34,059 nucleotides of DNA from Candidatus Neomarinimicrobiota bacterium. GTDB taxonomy: Bacteria; Fidelibacterota; SORT01. The translations under genes and the position numbers were made by a program. Below are positions 8,006-15,724 of this stretch, one piece after another. Numbering within the stretch: the first letter of the stretch is position 1; each line of letters begins with the position of its first letter. The notes under the pieces are model-generated. The model was not told the origin of the DNA, did not search any database, and saw only the letters and a program-made list of their open reading frames with translations. The stretch spans positions 1 through 34,059 of the forward strand of contig JADFGO010000013.1 of assembly GCA_022567655.1 (NCBI GenBank). Reading direction: 5' to 3'.

Positions 8006-9862
8006 CTACTGTCTTTCAGCCTCAAGAACGACTTTGCCCCAGTGAATTAATTGCGCGGCTCTTTCTATTGATTCGTTAGGAGGATGTTCGTAAAAATCTG
8101 CATCGGTATTTATAAACGGAATGCTCTGAAGATTATCGGTGCCGTTACGAACCAATTCGAGCACGCCGGCCGCTACACTGTTCAGCTTATACTCTCCGTC
8201 GAGCTTTCTGCCATTGTGGGCGGTTAGCGGAAAATCTCCTCTTATCCTCAAATCGAGCGCCTGGAGTGATACGAGAAGTTCCGCAGCCAGGACTTTTGTA
8301 ACGTTTTCTACAACCATTCTCAAATGACGCGCCGCTGTCGTTGACATTGCATTGTGGTCTTCGATATTTGCTGAGGTAGGGATGCTGTCAACGGACGAAG
8401 GGTGACATAATATTTTATTTTCCGCAACGAGGCTTGCAGCCATGTACTGATAAAGCATCATTCCGGAATCGAGTCCATCTGTTCCTGACGACAGATTCGC
8501 CGGCATCCCCCTGTTGTTTTTGGGGTCAAGAAGGAGCTGCATACGCCTTTCGGATATGCCGCCCAATTCTGCTATAGCTATTTTAAGGTAATCCGCCGCG
8601 AACCCTACCGGTTCGCCGTGAAAATTAGCGGCGGAATAAGTCTTCCATTCGCTGATGGAAGAGCTGTCATCGACACTGTCCGGGCTGTCCTCATCTTCGA
8701 TGAAGATGAGAGGATTATCAGTTGCAGAATTTATCTCTATCTCTATCTGCTCGTGCGTATGTGAAAGTGCGTCATGCACAGCGCCGTGTACTTGAGGTAT
8801 CGCTCGTATTGAATATTCGTCTTGCTGATGATGACCTTCTGCCGCTCTGTCAATAAGATTTGAGTCTTTTATATACCTGTTTATATCTTTTGCAACGGAA
8901 ATTTGTCCGCGGTAAGGTCTTGCTCTGTGAACTTTTTCATCGAACGCCCTGCTGAATCCCCCTAACGATTGAAGCGAGAGTGAACCGATAATGTTAGCAG
9001 TTTTAAGCACGACCGAAGAATCGAATATAGAAATAGCGGTTATCGCTGCGGAAATTGTTGCCCCATTGGTAAGAGCCAATCCTTCTTTTGGTGCGAGATG
9101 GATATTGACCTCACCCGAGTTTTTTATCGGTTCCGGCACGGGTGGAATCTGGAGACCCGCCGAGCTGAGGGCTTCATTTCCACTGACGGGGGGAGAATCT
9201 TTTTCGCCGTTTGATAGAAAATCAGGCTCGTGCCACGCTTTGCCCCCTCCGATCATCACTACCGCGAGGTGGGCTAATTGACAAAGGTCGCCTGAGGAAC
9301 CGAGACTTCCCTGCGACGGTATCAGCGGATGAACACAGTTATTCAGCATATCCCTCAGCAAGAATAGAATTTCCGGCCTGACTCCAGAGCGTCCTTCCGC
9401 AAACGCTCTCAGCCGTATCAGTATTGCCGCTCGAACTATTTCTACTGGAAGCGGATCACCAACGGCAGTTAAATGACTGTAAATCAAATTCACTGAAAGA
9501 CGGCATGCATCGGCATAACTCTTGATCGGCTTATCCTTATTGTTGCCGAAGCCGGTATTTACACCGTAAATCAGCTGGCGATAATCGATCTCGTCATCAT
9601 CGCCCAAACTTTTGGACAATTTTGCAGCAATATGAACGGCGTCGCTTATATATTCCGCGCTGCGTTCACATCTTGCAATGCTGAGGGGGTCTATTTCAAC
9701 CGTTGCGAAATTATTATTCGAATTCCCGCATGCGACCGCTATAAGTTGATTTATTGTTAATCTATGCTCGGGAAGATGGCTTAGAATGATGGGATAAGCC
9801 ACTTTCTCACCCATTATATCAATGAATTTCCCCCCGTTTTCACTCACTCTGATATCTCGCAA
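8006..9862 (-). CDS. hutH: Histidine ammonia-lyase-like MIO enzyme with Ser-Ser-Gly cofactor site
   Basis: The enzyme should deaminate histidine to urocanate and ammonia using the self-formed MIO electrophile. Conserved landmarks are YGVNTGFG (Y99), SH at 129-130 (the Ser-His pair typical of histidine over phenylalanine or tyrosine lyases), LTNG, QDEYSIRAIPQVHG, ATDNPLIF, NFHGEPVGFAADYL and SIPTSANIEDHNAMS. The MIO tripeptide at 189-191 is Ser-Ser-Gly in GSLGSSGDLCQLAH, where most relatives have Ala-Ser-Gly followed by DLAPL; the usual Pro is Gln. At 618 aa it is about 100 longer than typical HutH, with an N-terminal extension of about 47, an insertion before the LTNG segment and an acidic insertion (~400-420) before NFHGEP. 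The TTG start at 9862 overlaps hisS by 23 nt; GTG at 9847 or ATG at 9814 are alternatives. No hutU or hutI is nearby, so a non-catabolic role is possible. Confidence 0.85.
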   Translation of the reverse strand: MRDIRVSENGGKFIDIMGEKVAYPIILSHLPEHRLTINQLIAVACGNSNNNFATVEIDPLSIARCERSAEYISDAVHIAAKLSKSLGDDDEIDYRQLIYGVNTGFGNNKDKPIKSYADACRLSVNLIYSHLTAVGDPLPVEIVRAAILIRLRAFAEGRSGVRPEILFLLRDMLNNCVHPLIPSQGSLGSSGDLCQLAHLAVVMIGGGKAWHEPDFLSNGEKDSPPVSGNEALSSAGLQIPPVPEPIKNSGEVNIHLAPKEGLALTNGATISAAITAISIFDSSVVLKTANIIGSLSLQSLGGFSRAFDEKVHRARPYRGQISVAKDINRYIKDSNLIDRAAEGHHQQDEYSIRAIPQVHGAVHDALSHTHEQIEIEINSATDNPLIFIEDEDSPDSVDDSSSISEWKTYSAANFHGEPVGFAADYLKIAIAELGGISERRMQLLLDPKNNRGMPANLSSGTDGLDSGMMLYQYMAASLVAENKILCHPSSVDSIPTSANIEDHNAMSTTAARHLRMVVENVTKVLAAELLVSLQALDLRIRGDFPLTAHNGRKLDGEYKLNSVAAGVLELVRNGTDNLQSIPFINTDADFYEHPPNESIERAAQLIHWGKVVLEAERQ

Positions 9863-11333
9863 GAATCTGACTGACTGTTTTTATCAGGTCTGAACGGGGG
9901 ACAGTCACTTGTGAAGGTTGTTCTGCGAGCCACTCTTTGCGCTCCTGAAAACTCTCGGACAATTCCTTGCCGAGCATGAGGTCTTTGACTGTAACCTGAT
10001 CTTTGGCAAACTCATCAGATCCGACGATGACCGCTACGGCCGCTCCTCTTTTATCGGCGTATTTCATCTGTTTGTTGAAACCTCCACTGCCGAGATATGT
10101 CTCAGCTGAAATTCCGGAAGAGCGTAATTCGGATGTAATTTTTATATAGTCACTGATCTTATCGCTATCCATAACGGTTACGACAACGGGTGCGTTAATC
10201 AGAGTGTCTTTATTCTGTTTTATGGTTGATAGCGCAGCAAGAAGTCTATCCACGCCGATGGAAATACCGGTAGCTGGAGTTTTTTGTCCGGTAAACCGTT
10301 CTATAAGATCGTCGTACCTTCCTCCCCCGGCAACGCTGCCGAATTCTCTTTTACGGTTTTTCTCATCTTTGATTTCGAATGTCAAATTAGCCTCGAATAC
10401 CGGTCCGGTATAATATGCCATGCCTCTTACAACTGTCGGAGCAAACAAGATAGTGTCCTCGTCATATCCCATATCGTTCAGGTATGAGTCCATCTCACGG
10501 AGCTCCTCTAATCCTGTATGACCTTCGGGGCTCTCTTTCATAAATTCAGATAACGCATCGAGAACCTCACTCCTCGAATTTCGAGGAACCTCGAGAAACT
10601 GAACGATGACATCAACCTCCCGATCGGATAATTCAGCCCCTTTGATAAAAGCACCCGATTTGTCCTTCCTGCCGGAAGTAAGAAGTTGAGTTACGCCGTT
10701 AATACCCAACCTGTCCAGTTTATCAATACTTCTTAATACGTTTTGAGCAAGGTCCGAAAGCGAACCGTCGTTGTTTCTCACTTCAATACCGGCGGATTCT
10801 AACACGCCATTCACTATTTTGCGGTTACTTATTTTTACTTCAAAATCCTTTTTCTCGATCCCGAGCGCTTCGAAAGCATCAACCAGGGCAGCACAAACTT
10901 CACAATCAGCCAGGATTGAGGTAGTGCCGACCGTGTCAATGTCGAACTGAGTAAACTCCCTGAATCTTCCCGCTCCCGGTTTTTCAAGTCTCCATACTTT
11001 TCCTATCTGATATCTTCTGAAAGGTGTCGGAAGGTTCTGGTATTGGGCGATGACTCTTGAAAGAGGAGCGGTTAGATCGTACCGCAGCGCCACCCATTCA
11101 TCCTCAGATTCAAAGGCAAAAATGCCTTCCTCCGGTGTGTCACCGTCGGGTAGAAACTTTCCTAACACGTCCACATATTCAAGCGCCGGAGTCTCTATCT
11201 GTTGGAAGCCGTAAAGTTCGTAAACGGCTTGAATTCGCTCCAGCATCATTCTACGGTTGAAAGACTCACCCCAGAGCGAGTCTTTAAATCCTTTGACGGT
11301 ACGAGGTTTAGGTTTGATTGGTTTTTTTGTCAA
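9840..11333 (-). CDS. hisS: Histidyl-tRNA synthetase, alphaproteobacterial-like type
   Basis: This class II synthetase charges tRNA-His with histidine in the cytosol. At 497 aa it has motif 2 around PTPFRRYQIGKVWRLEKPG and GRFREFTQFDIDTVG, a histidine-binding segment GMAYYTGPVFE, the motif 3 region TGISIGVDRLLAAL, and a C-terminal anticodon-binding domain from ~400. The combination LGKFLPDGD, LRYDLTAPL, EKPGAGRFR and FDIDTVG matches, from memory, the divergent HisRS of Caulobacter and other alphaproteobacteria rather than the E. coli type. This fits the adjacent tRNA-His, which lacks G-1. The start is TTG 11333 with a weak ribosome site, about 106 nt after the tRNA. The 3' end overlaps hutH. 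Confidence 0.95.
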   Translation of the reverse strand: MTKKPIKPKPRTVKGFKDSLWGESFNRRMMLERIQAVYELYGFQQIETPALEYVDVLGKFLPDGDTPEEGIFAFESEDEWVALRYDLTAPLSRVIAQYQNLPTPFRRYQIGKVWRLEKPGAGRFREFTQFDIDTVGTTSILADCEVCAALVDAFEALGIEKKDFEVKISNRKIVNGVLESAGIEVRNNDGSLSDLAQNVLRSIDKLDRLGINGVTQLLTSGRKDKSGAFIKGAELSDREVDVIVQFLEVPRNSRSEVLDALSEFMKESPEGHTGLEELREMDSYLNDMGYDEDTILFAPTVVRGMAYYTGPVFEANLTFEIKDEKNRKREFGSVAGGGRYDDLIERFTGQKTPATGISIGVDRLLAALSTIKQNKDTLINAPVVVTVMDSDKISDYIKITSELRSSGISAETYLGSGGFNKQMKYADKRGAAVAVIVGSDEFAKDQVTVKDLMLGKELSESFQERKEWLAEQPSQVTVPRSDLIKTVSQILARYQSE

Positions 11334-11414
11334 TTTCTATATGGTATCCTTGCGAGTGAAGTTCTAAAAGCAAATGGAATCAGACTTATTCTGCACCCAA
11401 TATACACCAAACTT

Positions 11415-11437
11415 GATTACGGCTATCTATCGTAATC
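11415..11437 (-). other. Hairpin just after tRNA-His
   Basis: A perfect 7-bp inverted repeat, GATTACG/CGTAATC, with a 9-nt loop begins 3 nt after the tRNA 3' end on the minus strand. No T-run follows, so it looks like a processing or stabilising stem between the tRNA and the hisS message and less like a terminator. Confidence 0.45.
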
Positions 11438-11439
11438 AG

Positions 11440-11513
11440 TACTGGAGGCGGGAATCGAACCCGCGACCTCCTGATCCACAGTCAGGCGCTCTATCCATCT
11501 GAGCTACCCCAGC
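11440..11513 (-). tRNA. tRNA-His (GTG), lacking G-1 and with U72/A73
   Basis: This is a full 74-nt cloverleaf. The acceptor is GCTGGGG/CTCCAGT, the D stem GCTC/GAGC, the anticodon arm CCTGA-CTGTGGA-TCAGG with anticodon GTG, and the T arm GCGGG-TTCGAAT-CCCGC. Unlike nearly all bacterial tRNA-His there is no encoded G at -1 (the base there is T). Position 1-72 is G-U, the discriminator is A73, and the D-loop AGATGGATA places U at 20a. CCA is not encoded. These are the identity features reported for the Caulobacter crescentus tRNA-His. It lies directly upstream of hisS on the same strand. Confidence 0.95.
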
Positions 11514-11523
11514 ATCTGGGAAA

Positions 11524-11552
11524 AATATAGGCTGGATAACGATATAAATCAA
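11524..11552 (-). promoter_or_regulatory. Sigma-70-type promoter for tRNA-His (and possibly hisS-hutH)
   Basis: Read on the minus strand, the site has TTGATT (-35), a 17-nt spacer and TATATT (-10). The -10 ends 10 nt before the tRNA 5' end, giving a leader of only a few nucleotides. Confidence 0.6.
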
Positions 11553-11642
11553 ATATTCTTTGCTCTTTCCGGTTAGTCCCGCAATGTAAATTTAATTCTG
11601 ATTAAATAGGTTGTTCTACGAAAGATGCGGCAAAAAAATTAT

Positions 11643-11671
11643 TTGCAATATCACATGAAGCTTAGTACATT
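11643..11671 (+). promoter_or_regulatory. Possible sigma-70 promoter for tRNA-Glu
   Basis: TTGCAA, a 17-nt spacer and TACATT lie 17 nt upstream of the tRNA 5' end. Spacing and position are right, but both hexamers deviate from consensus. Confidence 0.45.
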
Positions 11672-11688
11672 TCCCAGCGCAGAGAAAA

Positions 11689-11763
11689 GTCCCCATCGTC
11701 TAGCCAGGTTTAGGACTCAGGGTTTTCGACCCTGCAACAGGGGTTCAAATCCCCTTGGGGACA
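11689..11763 (+). tRNA. tRNA-Glu (TTC)
   Basis: This is a 75-nt cloverleaf with acceptor GTCCCCA/TGGGGAC and discriminator A. The D arm is GTCT/GGAC, the anticodon arm CAGGG-TTTTCGA-CCCTG with anticodon TTC, and the T arm AGGGG-TTCAAAT-CCCCT. CCA is not encoded. It is divergent from tRNA-His. The 220 nt after it, up to the next gene, show no further tRNA. Confidence 0.96.
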
Positions 11764-11983
11764 CAGAATGAAGTCATGGGAGGAGACAAGGATGTGCTCA
11801 ATAAGCACCAAAACGGGGCTCGCTAACAATTTATTTTTCCGTTGCGGCGCGTAAAAATGTTTAAACGAACACATCTGATTTTATATTCCGTGAAAACCTG
11901 TACCTTATTATTCAGGGTACTAAATATGGGAAAATAGATGAACCTATTCAGAAACAAAAAGACCTTGGGGATTAAATCCGGGT

Positions 11984-13396
11984 ATGGTTAACGTGAAGAC
12001 CAAAAAGACGGATTCTGAATTAAAGCCTTCACTCCTTATCGTGGATGATGAACCACTGGTGAGGAAGTCTTTGGCAAGAATCTTAACGAAAGAAGGATAC
12101 GAGGTTAGAACTGTAGACAGCGGTGCAAAGGTATTCAAAAATGACCTGCTATCGAAAACGGACGTAATATTGCTGGACCTGTTTTTAGGTAAAGAAAGCG
12201 GTTTCGACGTCCTTGAGAAAGTGAGGGAAATCGCTCCCCACGTAGTTGTAATAGTCGTTACGGGTCATGGGGATGTCAGGTCTGCAGTCGAAGCTATGAA
12301 AAAAGGAGCTTACCAGTTCATAGAAAAGCCGAGTGATAAAAAGACAATTGTCGATATTGTCAACAGGGCAACGTATAAGGATATACCTCAAGACGGTAAG
12401 CAAAAATTACAGAAAATCACTATCTCCATCGGGAGAAGGAGAGAGCAATTTTTTTATGGTGAGGCGTTCGAACCTACGATCAAATTAGCGCGTAAAGCAG
12501 CCAAAGGAGGAAATTCCACGATCCTCATCCAGGGACAAAGCGGTACGGGAAAAGAGCTCTTAGCAAGATATATTCACAACCAATCGAGCAGGAAAGATAA
12601 GCCGTTTGTAGCAATTAATTGTGCGACACTGCCGAAAGATTTAATTGAGAGCGAATTATTCGGCTATGAATCCGGAGCATTTACCGGTGCGAGACTAAAA
12701 GGTAAAGTCGGATTCGTCGGGCAGGCGGAAGGCGGAACACTGCTTCTCGATGAAGTGGGAGAGCTTCCTACCGAACTACAAACAAAATTTCTAAGATTTC
12801 TGGAAACAAAAGAATATTATCAATTGGGCAGCGCCGAGCTTCAATATTCGGATGTCAGAATAATGGCTTCAACTAATGCGAACCTTGCGGCACGGGTAAA
12901 GGAAAAAAAATTCAGAAAAGATCTCTTCTATCGGCTGAACGTCGTTCACTTGAATATCCCTCCGTTAGCGGATCGGAAAGATGAGATTTTACCGCTTGCA
13001 GAATATTTTCTTGAATATTTTAACAGAAAGTATAACAATCATATCAAGGGTTTTAAGGAGAGGGTTAAAGCGTATCTTCGGGCGCTCCCGTGGGATGGCA
13101 ACGTCAGGGAGTTAAAAAACCTTGTCGAAAGGGCTATAATAATCAGTAGCAGCAATTATATAACCTTTGAAGACGTAGATACTCAGATTTCAAGCAAAGA
13201 GTTCGACATCATAAAAATGGACATAAACCTCGACCTTCTTAACAATGAAAATCCTCTCTGGGAAGCTCGTAAAGAAGTGATTTCCAAAGTACTTGAACTA
13301 ACGAACGGAAATAAAAGTAAAGCGGCAAAGCTGCTGAAAATCCCGCGCAGCACGCTCCGGTTTTATCTTAATAAGGGGTCTGCGGGGCAAGAGTAA
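11984..13396 (+). CDS. Sigma-54-dependent response regulator (NtrC family)
   Basis: This activator hydrolyses ATP to open promoters bound by sigma-54 RNA polymerase. The receiver domain (~15-130) has acceptor D65 in VILLDLFLG. The AAA+ domain (~150-390) has Walker A GQSGTGKE from residue 184, the sigma-54 contact loop GAFTGA at 231-236, and Walker B GGTLLLDEVGELP. The C-terminus (~425-470) has a Fis-type helix-turn-helix with NGNKSKAAKLLKIPRSTLRFYL. At 470 aa it is the normal family length. It stands alone, after tRNA-Glu and convergent with the small gene at 13490, so its kinase and targets cannot be read from context. The start at ATG 11984 is a choice; the ribosome site is weak. Confidence 0.94.
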   Translation: MVNVKTKKTDSELKPSLLIVDDEPLVRKSLARILTKEGYEVRTVDSGAKVFKNDLLSKTDVILLDLFLGKESGFDVLEKVREIAPHVVVIVVTGHGDVRSAVEAMKKGAYQFIEKPSDKKTIVDIVNRATYKDIPQDGKQKLQKITISIGRRREQFFYGEAFEPTIKLARKAAKGGNSTILIQGQSGTGKELLARYIHNQSSRKDKPFVAINCATLPKDLIESELFGYESGAFTGARLKGKVGFVGQAEGGTLLLDEVGELPTELQTKFLRFLETKEYYQLGSAELQYSDVRIMASTNANLAARVKEKKFRKDLFYRLNVVHLNIPPLADRKDEILPLAEYFLEYFNRKYNNHIKGFKERVKAYLRALPWDGNVRELKNLVERAIIISSSNYITFEDVDTQISSKEFDIIKMDINLDLLNNENPLWEARKEVISKVLELTNGNKSKAAKLLKIPRSTLRFYLNKGSAGQE

Positions 13397-13489
13397 TGCC
13401 CGGCTATACTAAACCAATCCCGCACATGTGGAATTAGCATACGAACGCATGCCGCCACAATCCGATAAGTTAGGTGTCAAATATAATTT

Positions 13490-13807
13490 TTAATTCTGAG
13501 AACTGAAAAAGGTACTGTCTTTCAGAAGGTCTTTCAAAATGTCACGTTCGTTCAACTGAACGGAGGTTTTATCCGAGATTTCTTTAATTCGAGCTTTCTT
13601 TTCCGAATCCAAAGATACGATTTTCGAAACGGATTTATCAAGGACTTTTAACGATAGATTTATTGACTCGCGAGCATACTCGATTGTCTTAGCATATTGC
13701 TCCATTGCCTCTTTAAATTTACCCTGATTTTGAAGTTCATTGAATTTTTCCAGGTGCGCCTCAAGGGCTTTTTGTCGTGCATCGAATTTCTCGCTCTCAG
13801 GACTCAA
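13490..13807 (-). CDS. Small helical protein of unknown function
   Basis: I do not recognise this 105-aa protein. It is highly charged and predicted helical through most of its length, with a segment ELQNQGKFKEAMEQYAKTIEYARESINL that resembles a single TPR-like helical pair, followed by a second helical stretch. It has no signal peptide or membrane segment. It is probably a real gene: a TTG start at 13807 is preceded 7 nt upstream by GAGGAACAG, and a near-consensus sigma-70 promoter lies just before it. It converges on the sigma-54 activator and is divergent from the fapA operon across 480 nt. Confidence 0.7.
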   Translation of the reverse strand: MSPESEKFDARQKALEAHLEKFNELQNQGKFKEAMEQYAKTIEYARESINLSLKVLDKSVSKIVSLDSEKKARIKEISDKTSVQLNERDILKDLLKDSTFFSSQN

Positions 13808-13825
13808 ATCTGTTCCTCAATTTAG

Positions 13826-13846
13826 AATCGTTTATTAAGAACGATT
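13826..13846. promoter_or_regulatory. Operator-like inverted repeat at the start site of the small gene
   Basis: AATCGTT and AACGATT form a perfect 7+7 inverted repeat with a 7-nt centre. It overlaps the -10 edge and the expected transcription start near 13837. Because transcription should begin inside the repeat, a DNA-binding site for a repressor is more likely than an RNA hairpin. Confidence 0.45.
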
Positions 13847-13872
13847 ATAAATTATTAGTTTCAATAAGTCAA
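13844..13872 (-). promoter_or_regulatory. Near-consensus sigma-70 promoter for the small gene
   Basis: Read on the minus strand, the site is TTGACT, a 17-nt spacer and TATAAT. Only one base differs from the ideal hexamers. It lies 37 nt upstream of the TTG start at 13807. Confidence 0.75.
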
Positions 13873-14198
13873 CAGCTTTTAAAACAACTTTCACAATGAT
13901 CCGAGAATTCCCAATTTGATTCTAAAATGAGAAGAAGATATTATCGAGAGGTAATCTGCTCCGGGTTTATAAACGCTTCTAATTATATGGCAGTATTCCG
14001 CCATTATGATAATCATATGTCGAAATATTCGTATCGGTAAAAATCACCTTTTACTATCTTGCAGGATAATTTCCGGTCTATGTAAGAGAGAAAGAATTAT
14101 TAAGGATGTTCAAAACTCACTGAGCGAGAGCAAATTAAACCTCCCTGAGAATTAGTTAAATTTAATTCACAATGGGACTGACATCAATTGAAGAATAC
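13873..14198. other. Intergenic region upstream of the fapA operon
   Basis: This AT-rich stretch holds no gene with a ribosome site and coding character. It lies upstream of a sigma-54 promoter, so enhancer sites for an NtrC-type activator are expected, but I could not single out a repeated motif. Confidence 0.4.
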
Positions 14199-14214
14199 TG
14201 GCATAGTAATTGCA
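14199..14214 (+). promoter_or_regulatory. Sigma-54 promoter of the fapA-regulator-activator operon
   Basis: TGGCATAGTAATTGCA has GG and GC exactly 10 nt apart, the -24/-12 geometry of sigma-54, and matches the consensus TGGCAC-N5-TTGCA except at the sixth base of the -24 element. Transcription should start near 14225, leaving a leader of about 60 nt before fapA. Confidence 0.75.
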
Positions 14215-14287
14215 AACAGTTTGACTCGAATGTGTATGCACCTAATATAAAATAAGCAAAAAAATTAATTTAGAGAACGGCCATAAC

Positions 14288-15724
14288 ATGAAAGTTTTAA
14301 ATCAGATAGATAAAGAGGAAATAGAGAAAACAGTAAATGAGGGAGGGCTTACCCTCTTATTATCCGTTGACGAAATGCGATTATACATGACATATGACCC
14401 GGAACTTAATGAGGGAACTCCTTCGTTAGACGTTGTGTACGCTCTTGCCGGAAAGCTTGGAGTGACTGGCGGTTTAATGGATAGCGTTGTCGAACATTAT
14501 ATCAATAACGAAGAATCATCCAATCATATTTTGATAGCCGAAGGATCACCGCCTAAAAATGGTTTTGACGCAAAAATTTTGTATGAATTTGATCTTTTAT
14601 CAGAAGGCGATTCACAGTATTTCCCAAGTAATACAATAGGAAAGACGCACTCTTCAGGGAAAATCCAAATTAGAAAAGGAGAGCTGATTGCCCAGAAACT
14701 TCCGGCAAGTAAAGGTTCGCCCGGAAGAACTCTCACCGGGGGAAAAATCGAATTTCAACCCGAAGATATTCCTCTTCCTTCAGGCAGAAATACACTGAAA
14801 TCAGCGGACGGTTTATCGTTAACTGCAGCGAAGAGCGGGATTATATCCACAGAAAATGATTTGGTGCATGTTGAGGATACATTCACCGTAGACGGAGATG
14901 TAGGTTACGATACGGGGAATATAGACTTTCTTGGAAATATAAAAATCAACGGCGACGTGAGACCGGGTTTCATAGTTGAAGCGGATGGTGATATAGAGAT
15001 TACGGGCTGCGCTGAATCTGCGAGGCTGATTTCGCGAAAAGGCAGTATCAGAGTATTACACGGGATATTAGGTAAGAACAAATCCAAGATCATCGCAGCA
15101 AAAGATCTGGAGACGGGATTTATTCAAGACGCAAATATCACTGTAGGGAATAACGTAATAGCCGGGAGATATATTTTGAATAGTGAATTAAATGCTGAGG
15201 GCTGTATCAGAGTACTCGACAGCGAAGGAACTATCAGGGGAGGGAAGATCAGTTCAAAAGAAAGCATAAGAGCGAAAGTTGCCGGATCTACAAAGAGGAT
15301 ACCGACACAGCTTAAGATCGGAAGGAACCTTGACGGTGCAGCGCTACAGAGAGTATTAGAATTAGATAAGCAGCTGAAAGAATTATCTCAAAAAATGAAG
15401 ACAAATGAAAGACAAATACAGTTTATCGAGTTGTTGGAAGAGCGGGTAGAAAAACTCCCGAGAGATAAGAAATCCGGTAAGGAACTATTAATTCATGCCA
15501 ACGAAGAAATCAGAGCTGAATTGGAAAGAATGAAAGAGGAGAAGGTCGGACTACTTGCCAATTCGCTGAACAAGGACGTCGAAAAGAAAATTGAGATCGT
15601 GTCAAAGGTATTTCCGGGTGTGATCATTAACATTGATACGGAGGAATATCTTGTGCAACAAGAGCTATTGGGATCGGTTTTCAAGCTCGAAGAAGGGGCT
15701 ATAACGGTTGAGCACAGAAAATAA
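14288..15724 (+). CDS. fapA: FapA / DUF342-family protein
   Basis: At 478 aa this matches the DUF342 (FapA) family: an N-terminal domain, then a glycine- and beta-rich region (~130-345) built of short repeats such as VDGDVGYDTGNIDFLGNIKINGDV and VEADGDIEITGCAESARLISRKG, typical of a polymer-like beta-helix, and a C-terminal coiled coil (~350-450). In Vibrio, FapA affects flagellar assembly and polar localisation; other members are linked to sporulation or cell-surface assembly. It is the first gene behind a sigma-54 promoter, overlaps the next regulator by 17 nt and lies just upstream of the flagellar genes, so a flagellar role is likely here. Biochemical function is unproven. The start is ATG 14288, with a weak ribosome site. 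Confidence 0.85.
   Translation: MKVLNQIDKEEIEKTVNEGGLTLLLSVDEMRLYMTYDPELNEGTPSLDVVYALAGKLGVTGGLMDSVVEHYINNEESSNHILIAEGSPPKNGFDAKILYEFDLLSEGDSQYFPSNTIGKTHSSGKIQIRKGELIAQKLPASKGSPGRTLTGGKIEFQPEDIPLPSGRNTLKSADGLSLTAAKSGIISTENDLVHVEDTFTVDGDVGYDTGNIDFLGNIKINGDVRPGFIVEADGDIEITGCAESARLISRKGSIRVLHGILGKNKSKIIAAKDLETGFIQDANITVGNNVIAGRYILNSELNAEGCIRVLDSEGTIRGGKISSKESIRAKVAGSTKRIPTQLKIGRNLDGAALQRVLELDKQLKELSQKMKTNERQIQFIELLEERVEKLPRDKKSGKELLIHANEEIRAELERMKEEKVGLLANSLNKDVEKKIEIVSKVFPGVIINIDTEEYLVQQELLGSVFKLEEGAITVEHRK

Noticed and set aside
11513-11516. Encoded G-1 of tRNA-His
   Set aside because: The base before position 1 on the minus strand is T, and 73 is A, so the usual G-1:C73 pair cannot form.
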